Below are positions 11,137-22,781 of a stretch of DNA of 64,000 nt, piece by piece. Position 1 is the stretch's first letter. Every line of letters starts with the position of its first letter. A program made the position numbers and the translations under genes. A model generated the notes under the pieces. That model worked only from the letters and a program-made list of their open reading frames with translations, made no database searches and had not been told where the DNA came from. This DNA comes from Acanthacorydalis orientalis (lineage: Eukaryota; Arthropoda; Insecta; Megaloptera; Corydalidae), in the NCBI GenBank assembly GCA_034766995.1, contig CM068320.1, positions 7,480,001 through 7,544,000 of the forward strand. Direction: 5' to 3'.

Positions 11137-11554
11137 AATATATCCATGCATATATTTCAATTCATATTTTAATGGCATTTATGATTATTCGGAAAAAGAA
11201 AGTTTGTCATTCAAACAATTTATATTGAGAATTGAGAAAATAAACTTGCATTTCAAAAATCATTTAAATAAGTCTTAGTTAAAAAACTAGCAAATATTTT
11301 CTATTTACCCAATATCTTCATCAAATAATGTCAAAAGGAAACTTTCTTTTTAACATTATTTAAAAAGTGAATAGAAATTGTGGGCTTCATATTTGATACA
11401 TTTATCATTATATACTTTTGAACTGACATCCATCATTCTTAATTGGCATTCCTAATTATATACAATTTAATTAGATAGTTTAACTAACAGGAAGTCACAG
11501 TTTCATTCAACTGATCTATATTTTAGATAATATATACATACACACATATTCGTG

Positions 11555-11556
<2 letters not shown>

Positions 11557-11599
<43 letters not shown>
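11557..11599. repeat. (TA)n microsatellite
   Basis: TA run of about 40 bp preceded by a few CA repeats. Confidence 0.95.
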
Positions 11600-11600
<1 letters not shown>

Positions 11601-12616
11601 ATATGTTTGTATGTATGTATAATTGAATTTAAAATAATGCAATAGATGATTTAAAATGAATTAATTAATTTGTGAGGTTATTTTGTTTGGTTTACATTGG
11701 ATTTAATTTGAATAACATTTTTTTGTTTCATTTATGTAGATGTTAGTGTGCGCGTTTGTTATGTTGAATGATATAAATTTTATATTGTTATTTTTCAACT
11801 TTGAATTTTTCTGTTAATTAGCGGCTGCTATTAATTTTGAATTTCTATTCAAAATTAAAATAATGATTATTTAATAATTTTATATAAATTATATAAATTA
11901 ATATTTTATATAAATTAATGATTATTTAATAATTTTCTTAAATACTTACAGTTTTTGTAGCACAGTACGTCTATTTAATTGATTAAATGTGTTATGGTGA
12001 TATTATTTTTTTTATATTTTTAGCAGTTTATTCAATACAAGAGTTTTGGTAATTAGTTTGTACAGAGTAATTATAAACTCATAGTAATTAGTTTGTACCG
12101 AGGGCAGCAAAAAAACCTCCTAGGTTTTAAAGGATAACTAAAGTAATAAGAAAGAAATAAAATTTCAGAAGTAATAAAAATAAAATATACAAATTCTATG
12201 TATGCAACATTTCGGATATTTACGCAATTTAGAATAGTGCTGTTAACAGATTTATTTTTTTTTAATTTATATGATTTCTATAAATATCTCCTACTTAAAT
12301 TATTAATGTTGTATTTGAACGGAAGTTAAAAAAAATAATTTTAAATAAAATGAACTCATGAATAGAAATAACTAAAGTATAATATATAAAAAAATAAAGT
12401 ATAATATATACTATAATAAGCATTTGTACCATCTCTAAGAACCTTAAAAGCTTTTTAAGGATGGTTTAAGAACCAAAATTAGTCTTTATAAACAAATATT
12501 AAATTTTTCATAAATAATAAGACCAGCTGATCAATGAATTTAATTAACATTTGAAAACTTTTATATTATATTTATTCTATTAATGATTGAAGTGAGTTAA
12601 ATTGTATATTGTAGTG

Positions 12617-13879
12617 CAAGGTGTGGAAAAATATCTCACATAGTTTAATGTTAACAAAAAAGGCATGGTAAACGGTATTCAAAATGTTATTATATAATCG
12701 AAAAGTGGATGGAATGTAGTTTATTTTCCATTGGTTTTGAATATGATATCGTCCAGATGGTGGCCTACATTGACGATAAACTTTTGCAGCCGATTTATGA
12801 AGTTCCGCATCACGCGGTGGGTCATTTCCGGCGTTATCGATGCAATTTCTTGACGTATAGAAACCTTTAGTTCCTTAAAAGTGACTGGTTGATGTTTGTA
12901 GACCTAAGCTTTTATATGATCCCAAAGAAAAGTCACAAGGGGCGAGATCGAGTGAACGTGCCGACCACTAAATGCCACCGCGTAACGAAATCAAGTACCC
13001 TGGAAACAGTTCTCTCAAACCATCCTGTTGAAACAACACATTCGGATTTCCAAGTTCGGTGAACTTCGGTTGCAAGAAATTTCGTACCATCTCCACATAC
13101 TAATGGGAAGTTACTGTAACAGTTTAACCTTACTTCTCAAAAAACTAAGGGCCATAAACATCAAAATCTGCAACAGTGTAGCAAACAGTAACACGTTGGT
13201 TGTGTAGAGCTCTTTCATGAAGCTGATGAGGATTGTTTTCCAGCCTGTATAAAATTTTGCTTGTTAACTCAACCAAATAAATAAAAGAGAGGCTTGTCAT
13301 TTGTGAGCATAACAGCGTTTGCAATAACATTTTGACGGATATCATCACAATATACCATTCAGTTTTCCCAGTCACGTGTCTTGAGTTTCAACAACCACCA
13401 TTTTGTACGGATGTAACTGAATATCGGCATGTAAAATTATCCTGACAGTTCGATCAGATAACTCCAAAGCAGTAGCATGTTTATGAGATGAAGTTTTGGG
13501 AGATTCAATAGACTGTCTTACAGCGTTGATATTTTATGGTATCCGAACACTGCATGGTCATCCAGGTAATTTTCGTTTCAACGTCGAACCTGTAGATCTA
13601 AAATTTGCAGCCTATTACAATATGGTTTTTTGTTCCAAAATAGCAGCATTTCTACCGAGCAAGAAGTAGATTCGAAAGCTCTCTTTATGTTGATCACAGA
13701 TTCATTGTTTCCGATAAATGATTCAATAACGAACCCATGGTGCACACCCATCCAAACCATGACGGCAACTAAAAACGGTAAAGCACATGCTATCGGAAAC
13801 CTCACTACGCTCCGTCCCACTTCATTAGCCTCGAATCAACGAATGAGCGAAATTCGGGATGTTTTTTTGCGACACCTTG
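12617..13879 (-). mobile_element. DUF4817-type Tc1/mariner-like transposon
   Basis: The ends are inverted repeats: the left begins CAAGGTGTGGAAAAA at 12617, and the right end read in reverse begins CAAGGTGTCGCAAAAAAA (13879 leftwards). The right flank is TA and the left flank TG, consistent with a TA target with one change. The 1.26-kb body carries a minus-strand transposase remnant. CAAGGTGTCGC is the terminus I associate with this family, which is widespread in insect genomes and usually annotated as Tc3-like transposase with an N-terminal DUF4817 helix-turn-helix. Confidence 0.8.
12721..13760 (-). pseudogene. DUF4817/DDE transposase, broken
   Basis: On the minus strand the ATG at 13760 starts MVWMGVHHGFVIESF, continuing NNESVINIKRAF, the DUF4817 HTH signature. 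Around 13145-13300 the peptide RLENNPHQLHERALHNQRVT and VTVCYTVADFDVYGP match the block after the first catalytic Asp. Near 12900-12960 a shifted frame holds the 'PRSPDLTPCDFFLWG' block in degraded form, and the C-terminus (GRHHLDDIIFK-like) ends at TAA 12723-12721. The middle HTH section between about 13580 and 13380 is strongly shortened and several frameshifts and stops interrupt it, so it is inactive. Confidence 0.82.
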
Positions 13880-15374
13880 TATTTGAAATCGGCATGGTAT
13901 AATTCAGTGTGTTTTTTATGAAACTTCAATTTCTTTTTTATATTTATTATTTGCAGCTATTTTTATATTTTGTCTTTATTATTATTTATGAATTTTTGTG
14001 TTTTATTTAAATATTTATTTTTATTCATTAAAACCGTGACATTCGTTTTACCGTCTTTGGTTATTATTATTCCGTTGATTTTAAGTTTGTTTTGTTTCTT
14101 TATTATTTTCTACTAATATATTACTCTACACGTTATTTATTATTTGTATCGTTTTATTTCTCATTATTTTTTACCTTCAAATGGAAAACTTTGTACCGGA
14201 AGTTCTATCATTTATTATTATTTCTTAAAAGCTTGGTTTATTAATGTAAAACTGTGTTTTAATCCTTTATTTAATAATTATTCTTTCTTGGTAATTAATT
14301 ATCTTCCGGTTAAATTTTGTACTTTTATAACAGTATTATTATTTTGTATTACTGTATTGTTTTTTATGTTTGATTAAAGTTTTATTTAGAGTTTTATTTT
14401 CTCCGTTTATTATTTTGTGCACGTTTTCGTTGTATTTTTTATGTATCATATTATATCAAGTAAACTAAGTAGTTGTTTATATTTAATTGGATTCAGTTTT
14501 AGTCATTTTTTCCGGCGTTCAACATATCTTTGATTTTTATGTATACATATGTAGATATTGCATTCTATTTTAGATATTGTTTACAAAACTTAGTATTAAC
14601 ACGTGTACTTTTTAACTTCATTTGATGGTTTAAGTGTTTATATATGATTTTCGCCATATTGCTGGTATTATAATTATATGATTTTATAACTATGACCACT
14701 GTACATGTTGTACTGGAAATCATTGTCCCTTAATATTAGCTCAATCTGGAGAATAGACACTCCTAAAAAAACTAGACCAAGGAGTAGGAGACCTCTAGGA
14801 TAAAATCACTGGCATAAATCAAGCGATTATAATTTTAAGATTACCAATTAACTAAAACGAAGTAAGAAAAAATTATTTTATTAAGAAATTAGTGTATACC
14901 TTATTATTTTTTTATTCATTTTTATGTTATTATAATATAAATTAAAATAATATTTTTTAATATATTTTAGAACAATAGTGTAAAAAGAGGTATATTTATT
15001 AAAACATTATAAATGTTATTTAAAAACACGGAATACAATTGCCTTACATTCTTTACTAGTAATTTTGAAATTTGCAATTGTATAAATTGTAATCAATATG
15101 TTAATATTTTCTCTCATTTGTGTGGATAAAATGTCAATTTGTTTGAATGAACTGTCATTTTTACGCCATAGAAACGTACAAATGTTTAATTTGTTGACAG
15201 TGATCAATGAAATAATGATACGACATTAATTTTTGAATGGTTTAAATGATATGAAAAGCTCGATACAGTCACATATTAATGTTTCCATAAAAACGTACAT
15301 TATTTGATGTCGATAAATTATATATTTGTCCATTTAACTTTATGTTAAATGTATGAGTATTATACATACATATG

Positions 15375-15375
<1 letters not shown>
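13880..15375. other. T-rich and AT-rich stretch, no gene seen
   Basis: 13900-14420 is markedly T-rich on the plus strand and contains accidental hydrophobic reading frames. The rest is ordinary AT-rich sequence. Confidence 0.5.

Positions 15376-15404
<29 letters not shown>
15376..15404. repeat. (TA)n microsatellite
   Basis: TA run of about 30 bp. Confidence 0.95.
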
Positions 15405-15409
<5 letters not shown>

Positions 15410-15911
15410 AAGACGGGATTAACTTTCATTATGGTAATTCCGACGTAAAAAATATTTTAGTTGAAAATAATAATACTATAGTATAGATAGCTTAAAAAAA
15501 AGAATCGATAAAAATCGGACGAAAACAAAACTAAAATCAACACTACTCAATAATAGAAACTATCCGTGCTAGAAAAACTCTTAAATACAGTTTCTAAATG
15601 TTACTTCATGTTGCAACTTTCTTAAAATAAGAAAAACCAAACTTAAAAAATAGAAACACCAAACAAGAAATATATTTAAAAATGACTAGTAGAAACAATA
15701 GCATGGTCAAAATACTACTACTTTAGAAATATTTCATGGTGAAAATATTGATAAATTTAATCTAGGCCGACAATTAGACATATATTTCTTTTAGAGTACA
15801 AAGACCTGAAGTAGATTTCGGAAAATATGAGAACTACTATGTACTCTAAACAAAAAAAAAAAAACAATAGATACAAAATTTATAATTGAATCGTTTCAAT
15901 CGTAATTTTAA

Positions 15912-15959
<48 letters not shown>

Positions 15960-15995
15960 GTGTATATATATATATATACATATATATATATACAC

Positions 15996-16086
<91 letters not shown>

Positions 16087-16091
16087 CATAC

Positions 16092-16185
<94 letters not shown>

Positions 16186-16294
16186 ATATACATATATATG
16201 TTACATATACATATATATATATATATATATATACATTTATATATATATATACATATATATGTATATATATATACATATATATATATACATATAC

Positions 16295-16357
<63 letters not shown>
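15912..16357. repeat. Long imperfect (TA)n array, about 446 bp
   Basis: TA runs interrupted every 8-30 bp by TATACATA or TATGTATA units. It reads as IY repeats in most of the six frames; none is a gene. It is the longest microsatellite in the window, and the regular single-base interruptions indicate an old, partly diverged array. Confidence 0.97.
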
Positions 16358-16362
<5 letters not shown>

Positions 16363-16953
16363 GACGACGTATTTTTTTCATGTTTCTATTTTGATAATCA
16401 TTTATTGTTAAAACATATTTTATGTTAATTATACTATTTTTTTCAATATAAAAATATCTGCAAATATAAGAGTGTATTTGAATAAAATTGTTAGTATTAA
16501 AACATCTACATATTAAAAAATAAACATTTCATGTTGAAATTAAATATTTATTCCTATAAAGTCAACATCGTTCTTCGAATAATGAGATGATTTATACGCT
16601 ATGCCCGACGTATTATCCCGTTATTGTATTCATTTTTTTAATTAAAACAGATTTGTAGTAATGTATTTTAATATTAATGAAAAATCGATAGCCTGTTTTA
16701 TAATAAAGTCATAAAATATACAATGAACGTCAACATCGTACAAATTTCCATAACAATTTGAAGCAAGCAAATGAAATGTATATTGTTCGTCAAATATTTA
16801 ATTTTAACAAATTATCATTCATTAAAAATGCATCTTTCAATTTTTTTGAAGAAGATTTCTGTGATGGAGTTTAAGAATTTACCATTTGATATAACGGTAT
16901 GTTAACATACATACAAACATAAATGCATACATACATATATATACATAAATAAG
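16358..16953. other. AT-rich stretch, no gene seen
   Basis: AT-rich spacer between the large TA array and the TA-embedded repeat at 16972. Nothing recognisable. Confidence 0.5.
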
Positions 16954-16971
16954 TATATATATATATATATA
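16954..16971. repeat. Short (TA)n tract flanking the Helitron-like repeat
   Basis: TA tract that abuts ACTAGGGGG at its right end. Confidence 0.9.
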
Positions 16972-17082
16972 CTAGGGGGCTTCGCCCCATTCTCGCTGCT
17001 TGCGCCCATTTGTCAATATAAGCATGCACATGTAACCGAATAAAACAATAAATATATCAAATAAATAAGGTGACGTCATGGA

Positions 17083-17084
<2 letters not shown>
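16972..17084 (-). mobile_element. Helitron-like short repeat in a TA array (copy 1)
   Basis: On the minus strand the unit ends in a GC hairpin, GGGGCGAAGCCCC (stem GGGGC/GCCCC), immediately followed by CTAGT and then (TA)n. A GC-rich hairpin close to a CTRRT terminus is the 3'-end signature of Helitrons and related elements. Both sides are TA arrays. A second copy is at 37652-37761, sharing ATTGTTTTATTYGGTTYATG-like sequence across about 110 bp. No coding capacity. Assignment to Helitron or Helentron is inference from the terminus only. Confidence 0.5.

Positions 17085-17120
<36 letters not shown>
17085..17120. repeat. (TA)n microsatellite
   Basis: TA run directly abutting the left (minus-strand 5') end of the Helitron-like repeat. 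Confidence 0.95.
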
Positions 17121-17125
<5 letters not shown>

Positions 17126-17235
17126 GTTAGTATGTTTATATAAACATTCTTGCAGAAAGATTATTTTTTACAACGAAGTGTTTTATAAAGTTTTTTGTGG
17201 ATAATTTTGATTTTATATATATAGAAAGATATATA

Positions 17236-17433
17236 GCGTGATTCAGCTTAGGCTTCCACACACAGGTATTAAAGAAAACGCAAAAATTAAAAAAAACATA
17301 TCTCTCATTTAGTATTTTAATTCAGTTGTATTTTAGTATTGAAATGAACTAAAATACTAAATAAAAAATGACTTTTCTTAACCCATACGCCTTCTGTTAA
17401 TACTTTCATGTGGAAGCCAAAATTGAATCACCA
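17236..17433. mobile_element. 198-bp foldback MITE with about 47-bp inverted ends
   Basis: The left arm starts GCGTGATTCAGCTTAGGC and the right arm read in reverse starts TGGTGATTCAATTTTGGC. They remain alignable for about 47 bp (GGCTTCCACA is shared), and the centre contains a second palindrome around TTTAGTATTTTA. TA flanks both ends (17234-17235 and 17434-17435) and the right flank is a (TA)n tract. It has no coding capacity. The form is that of a TA-targeting, nonautonomous Tc1/mariner-type MITE. Confidence 0.75.
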
Positions 17434-17457
17434 TATATATATATATATATATATATA
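17434..17457. repeat. (TA)n microsatellite
   Basis: Short TA run at the right edge of the foldback MITE. Confidence 0.9.
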
Positions 17458-17581
17458 CTTATGGACATGCATATGTATGCTATAATTTTAACAGTGTAGT
17501 CTTATTTGTAACGTTGTAATTTAGAGATATCTTGATGCTTAGTATTTTTATCGTTTTAATTTATTTGCGTTAATATTTTAA

Positions 17582-17629
<48 letters not shown>

Positions 17630-18195
17630 GACTACTATATTCATATTTATTTCAGTGGAATATAAAGAAATGAGAAATTTATCACATTTTTATACATTTG
17701 TTTCATGCATAGTGGTTCTAACCATAAATTATTTATTGAACACCGAACGCTTTTGAGAACATGTTGATACAAAGTCTATTTTATCAAATACTCGTACTAT
17801 ATAATTACGCTCACTCGCCAATAATTCGATGTCCACGTTACGAAATATGGTATTAACAATTTTTATTTTTGAATATACCAAGTATATGAAACGTTCTTCA
17901 AAGGACGAGACATAACTTTTCTTTTATATTTTATAATTAAAAATTGTGAAAACGTGACAAATTTTTCTAATAACAAAACAATTTTTTTAATACAGAATTT
18001 AGTACACTTTTTGTTATAGATGTAGTTCACTTTTCGGTAAGGAAAGATGGAATACTTATAATTTAAGTGAGCATAGTTACATTATATTATTTTTTTGAAA
18101 AATTACAATAAATATTAATTGAAAATAATAATTTTGAATGTACCTGGTTATAACAAAAAACGGTGATAAAGATTTAATAATAGAATATATAAGAC

Positions 18196-18264
<69 letters not shown>

Positions 18265-19641
18265 TATAAAGATATTTAGACATACAGGATATTTGTATGC
18301 ATAAATTGGTAAGCACATTGCATTCACAAAAATTATTAAGTAAATACTTAACTTTATAGATGAACAATTAAATCAAATGAAAATGTTGAAGGAAATGCAT
18401 AAAAAAATGTTAATAAAAAATATAAGTAATTATGAAACAATAATAATTTGGAGATAAAATCAATGTATATGTATGTAAGCAGACCTAACATTTAGTTTTT
18501 ATGAGTGATAATTTTAAGTATTTTAATATATTGAAATATAGATAAAAAATATTCTGTACTATAGCTATGAGCTTTAAATATAAAGGCATCATCATCCAAT
18601 TATACGTAATTCAGAATTTAAAAAATGATCAATAATTATTTATTAAACATGTTTCATTATATTTTTTTTGATTTATAAGGTAGTTAAAAATGTATATGTG
18701 AATGTTAATTTAGCTACAGTTCCAGAAGTATATTATTATAAATATGAATTATTTTAACAATATATTGATTCTAAATATATCATACAAGAGTTAGTACCAT
18801 AATAACTTGTACATAATTTCTTAATCTGAAAAAATGTACTATGGTGCCTATTATAAATTTATTTATGAATTCATAGATAGAAAGAAACAGTTAAAAACTT
18901 GAAGTACAAGAAAAAAATATTAAAAATCGAAAAGAAAATGTTAAAAATAACATAAAGATATTTCATTGATAGTATTGTATTGCTTTGTTCAAAACCCTGA
19001 AAAACATGTACGAGTTTGTTTTTGCTACGACCAGTTGTGCTTTTTGCCATCTTCAGTCAAGTATAATATTTGAACATTAATAGATAAGTTCATTTCAAGA
19101 ACATTATAGATGATGAAAGGCAAAATAGGTCGTACAATAATGAAATTGATAAATAGAATTCAAGATTAATATAGACCAATGAACAATAGATATACAGAAA
19201 AACAACACAGCACAGTATACTAGAAAATTTCGCTTCAAGAATGATTAGTGAGTACAAAATAGTTAAATGATAAACAACATTACAAATAGCATAAAATGAT
19301 AATTTTTGCTTCACTTGAACCATTTCTTGAAAATATCTTTTTCTGATATACATTTTGTAGATTTATTGAAATTTTTTTTGAACGTGTATTTTTGCTTTTC
19401 GTTCAAAATTTATCCATTCAATTGCTATCGACGTTTGTAAATTAAAAAAATGTATTACTTAGGTCATAATACAATTCTGACTCTGTGGTTAAATTCACTT
19501 TAACCAATCAATTTCTTTTTCACCTCACAAACTATTAAAAAAATTCTGATCAAAAATATTCAATAAATTTTATTTATAATTTTCAATTTTTTCTTATGAG
19601 CATTTCGACAGCAATGACACCATTTTCAGATGGCCAAACTA
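17458..19641. other. AT-rich stretch with two TA arrays
   Basis: TA runs lie at about 17590-17623 and 18202-18262. Otherwise AT-rich sequence without coding-like blocks or paired inverted repeats that I could find. Confidence 0.5.
18202..18262. repeat. (TA)n microsatellite
   Basis: Perfect TA run of about 60 bp. Confidence 0.95.
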
Positions 19642-21305
19642 GAGGAAAACAGGTCTAAGTGAACTACGGAGCTAAGTGAAACTTTCATTTTTGACCTAGA
19701 TAAAAACGTTTTATGAATTCACTTTGAGTGTTTTGGGTTACTATTAATGTCCCCACGTGATCAACAGAGTTTAGATGAGTTTCGTGCAACAGTTCCTGTT
19801 TTATTGAGTGTTTCAACAGTGCAGAAGTGAATTTTCGTTCACATGGAAATTTTTAATTATTTACACCTGTTGTAAAAAATTCTGAATGTAAGTGATTATG
19901 AATTTTCAAGACCTCCTGAACACATTACCGTTACATTTTTTTGTCATATTTAAGATAATAATATATTTTTTTATAATTAAAGTTGAAATATGCAATCACG
20001 ACTAAGTGAACATTATCTTAATTTTGCTCTTATTTCTTTAACTTATTTCTTTATAAGTGCAGTATCTGGAGTACTGCAACGATATGTACTTCTGACTCTC
20101 ACCGAAAAAGACGCGGACTTCAGTGTTTGAATACGCTATGAAATTGAATTTGGCAGTTTCAGAGTCTTGGAAAGAGGCGTGCATGGCCAGCGAAGATTGA
20201 TTGACAACATTTCTCAAAAGAAATACAACAGTCTTCATACGGAAGTCGAAAGTTACAAGTTTGGCAAATGCCACGAGTTTCAACAGGACAAATGTTAACC
20301 TATTATTTGGGCTGTTGAAAAAAGTATAGGACAAGTATCATTTCCCGGCTCACTGTGCATGTAATATGGACGAAACGAAGTCACAACGGTGCAGACAACA
20401 AGCAGAATCGTAACGCGTCGGGCTGGGTCCACTGAAGCAAACGATGTCGTCCAACCGAACGAGTCCAGTGGAATAAATCATATCGTCGTAATGGAATTCG
20501 ACATGGATGAATTAGATAAAGTCGATTTACAGGGTGCGGAGATTATTGCAGCTCTGCCTGACACCGCTGAATTCGACGCAGCTTGGACTAATCCCACCGA
20601 CTTCGTCAACAACGAGTCCGTCGCAGCCGAGCCTGACACCATCGATTCCGTCATAGCTGAATCTCTGGCATCGCCGATTCTGTTCCCGTGACTATTGAAA
20701 CACCTCGTTGTTTTTTAGAAAAGCCAACGTATTTTAAATAGACGCTTGAAAGTATCTAAGCAAATCCGAAGGCCGGTCCGAGAGAGAAGACTCGGAAAGT
20801 GGCGAACAAGCATCGTTCTCACAGACACTCCTATTGTGATGGAACAAGCAGCGGATCAGGCGAGGGCTAAAGAAATGAAAAAAGTGGCTCATACGAAACT
20901 AATTTTGAAATCCACACCAGTGGCTTCCTAGAAGAGAGGACGATCGAAAAAAAAACAGTACTTTACAGTATTCCGATTATAAGTATCTTTTCCATGCCTT
21001 AATTTAGAAAGAAAGTTTCATACATGTAGATTATGAAAAAAAGGCTAAATAAAATTTATTAAATATTTTTCAAGATAAAAACGCTTTATTTTCATTTTTA
21101 ACAAAATTTTAATATAGGGGTTCACTTAGCCCGGAAAATTTCGACATGTCATATTTTGCACATCTTTACTTTTTCTTAAATAACGAGAAAAATACAAAAT
21201 GAATATTAAAACTGCTTACACATTTTTGTAGCTAAGATTTTGACCTTATTTTGTTAATAAAAAACGATTAACAAAAAAAACGGTTTACTTATCCCTGGTC
21301 TCTCC
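19642..21305 (+). mobile_element. Jerky/CENP-B-like (pogo superfamily) transposon
   Basis: TA flanks both ends (19640-19641, 21306-21307). The left end is GAGGAAAACAGGTCTAAGTG and the right end in reverse is GGAGAGACCAGGGATAAGT, an imperfect inverted repeat. The motif CTAAGTGAA occurs at 19655, 19672 and 20002, and inverted at 21120 and (degenerate) 21283, so the ends carry several subterminal repeats. The 1.66-kb body holds a plus-strand CENP-B-like transposase remnant. TA targeting and the DDE type fit the pogo/Tigger/Jerky group. Confidence 0.75.
20100..20931 (+). pseudogene. Jerky-like DDE transposase, internally deleted
   Basis: Plus-strand translation of about 20102-20390 gives [40 protein letters not shown] and [18 protein letters not shown], then DKYHFPAH…NMDET. 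This is the CENP-B/Jerky order, with an HTH-distal linker followed by the first DDE aspartate in NMDET. TSRIVTRRAG follows, as in the 'SRIVARRG' block. The catalytic core after that is missing: the frame passes into an acidic C-terminal region (20450-20690), then RTSIVLTDTP and KEMKKVAHTK near 20790-20900, as in pogo-family C-termini. An in-frame TGA (20209-20211, in the ASED*L segment where the family has Trp) and TAG (in the KKV*DKY segment) plus the deletion make it inactive. Confidence 0.78.
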
Positions 21306-21809
21306 TACATAAAAATCTCATATCTCAGATATTTTTGTACTTTAACACTGAAAATGATTGAATTTTTATCAAAATTAGTATGAGCAACAATCAAAAATAA
21401 TGAATAATAATTTACCGAATATTTTTAACCAGAAATTCTCTGGTGGTTTGTGAGGTAAAAAAGAATACATTTGTATTATATATCTATGTGATAATATAGA
21501 ATACATCTATATTATCTTCACAATAAAGTTCTAGCACAATAGTAAAATACACTTCCGCAAATGAATTTTGTTCTCGGTAAATCTCAATAATAAAAAAAAT
21601 TTCGGAACAAAAATATTCACTAAATGATTTGAATTTTTTACTGTTTCTTTTCACTTATTCAAGAAATATTTTATGCTTATCACTGATGCGTAAATCAGTG
21701 GCGATGACAACATTGCATTTTTTTACTGATAATCATAATACACGTTGGCAAATATTATTATTGTTCATTTATTAACAGTTGAAATATATAATTATGTAAG
21801 TAGGGATTT

Positions 21810-21812
<3 letters not shown>

Positions 21813-21871
<59 letters not shown>

Positions 21872-21892
21872 ATACATATATATATACATATA
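21813..21892. repeat. (TA)n microsatellite
   Basis: TA run of about 55 bp followed by a TATACATA-interrupted tail. Confidence 0.95.
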
Positions 21893-22781
21893 AAATGAAT
21901 ATTTTATATATTATAAAAATATTCATATTTTATATAATTTTATTTAAATATTTCAAAGAAATTTTGGTTATAACAATAAGTAAAAAAGAATTAAGGTTGA
22001 GTTTGTATACCTAACCACATTAGGATACAAATGAAAGAAATATACTTATGCAAACAAAAAGAAGCATCTCGCAAAATATAAATGTCTATCAAAAATATGT
22101 CATAAAGTATAAAACTTACTTTGATATAACATATTTTATAAGAAAAAAGAATCCTAGTGAAACTTTTCTAAGATGTATTAAAGAAGTTTAGAAAAAAAAT
22201 GTTCGATTATACAATGGAGACAGACACTGACAACACTATTTTATGAACGAGAAAAGCTTCATAATAAAAGAAAAATTACTAAGTAACATAATAAGAGCTC
22301 TTGATAAACAGTCGAAGTGCTCGTAAAAGATGTACGTCTCCATAATCTAACACCCATAATAGTTTAGTTATGAGTGTCACATAACGAAGTAACTATCACC
22401 TATTTTTACCAACACATATTTTAGTGAAAAAGTTTTTTACTTAAATGATGTAAAGCATAGTCCTTAGAGAACACACTTTTACGTGATTCAATTTTAGTCT
22501 TTGTATAAGAATTGAAAAAAAATAATTTTATTTAATCTCAATGTATTTTTTTGGTTCTTTGAGATTTTTTATTAAGTACTCATCAACAAATTATTTTTTT
22601 TTTGATTTTATTACTTATAAAAATATTTTAAAAAATATACTGATAACATATTCATTCAAACATTTTTATATTTAAGGCTGCATGCATTGCATATAAAATT
22701 TTTTTTATAGTTTTCTTTGTTTATAACATTCTATCTTTTTTAGGATTGTCAATTCAGGTAATCTTTGAAGTATAACAAATA

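Larger units (their letters stand above)
9775..12616. other. AT-rich stretch with several TA arrays
   Basis: Apart from the TA arrays listed separately I see no gene. A short direct duplication is visible at about 11860-11940 (the unit AATGATTATTTAATAATTTT occurs twice). GTAATTAGTTTGTAC occurs twice between 12048 and 12100. Confidence 0.5.

Noticed and set aside
14144..14377. 77-codon hydrophobic frame on the plus strand
   Set aside because: Located in a T-rich tract; the F/Y/L-rich translation follows from base composition.
14760..14830. Possible reverse transcriptase C-terminus (KTRPRSRRPLG-like)
   Set aside because: Only a short basic stretch with a stop; no neighbouring RT motifs on either side.
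15886..16428. Long IY-repeat open frames over TA arrays, here and at many other arrays
   Set aside because: They are translations of (TA)n with occasional C/G interruptions, open on both strands and several frames at once. They have no real coding content.
19090..19353. 87-codon minus-strand hydrophobic frame
   Set aside because: AT-rich composition product; no start context, no family motif and no splice sites of quality.
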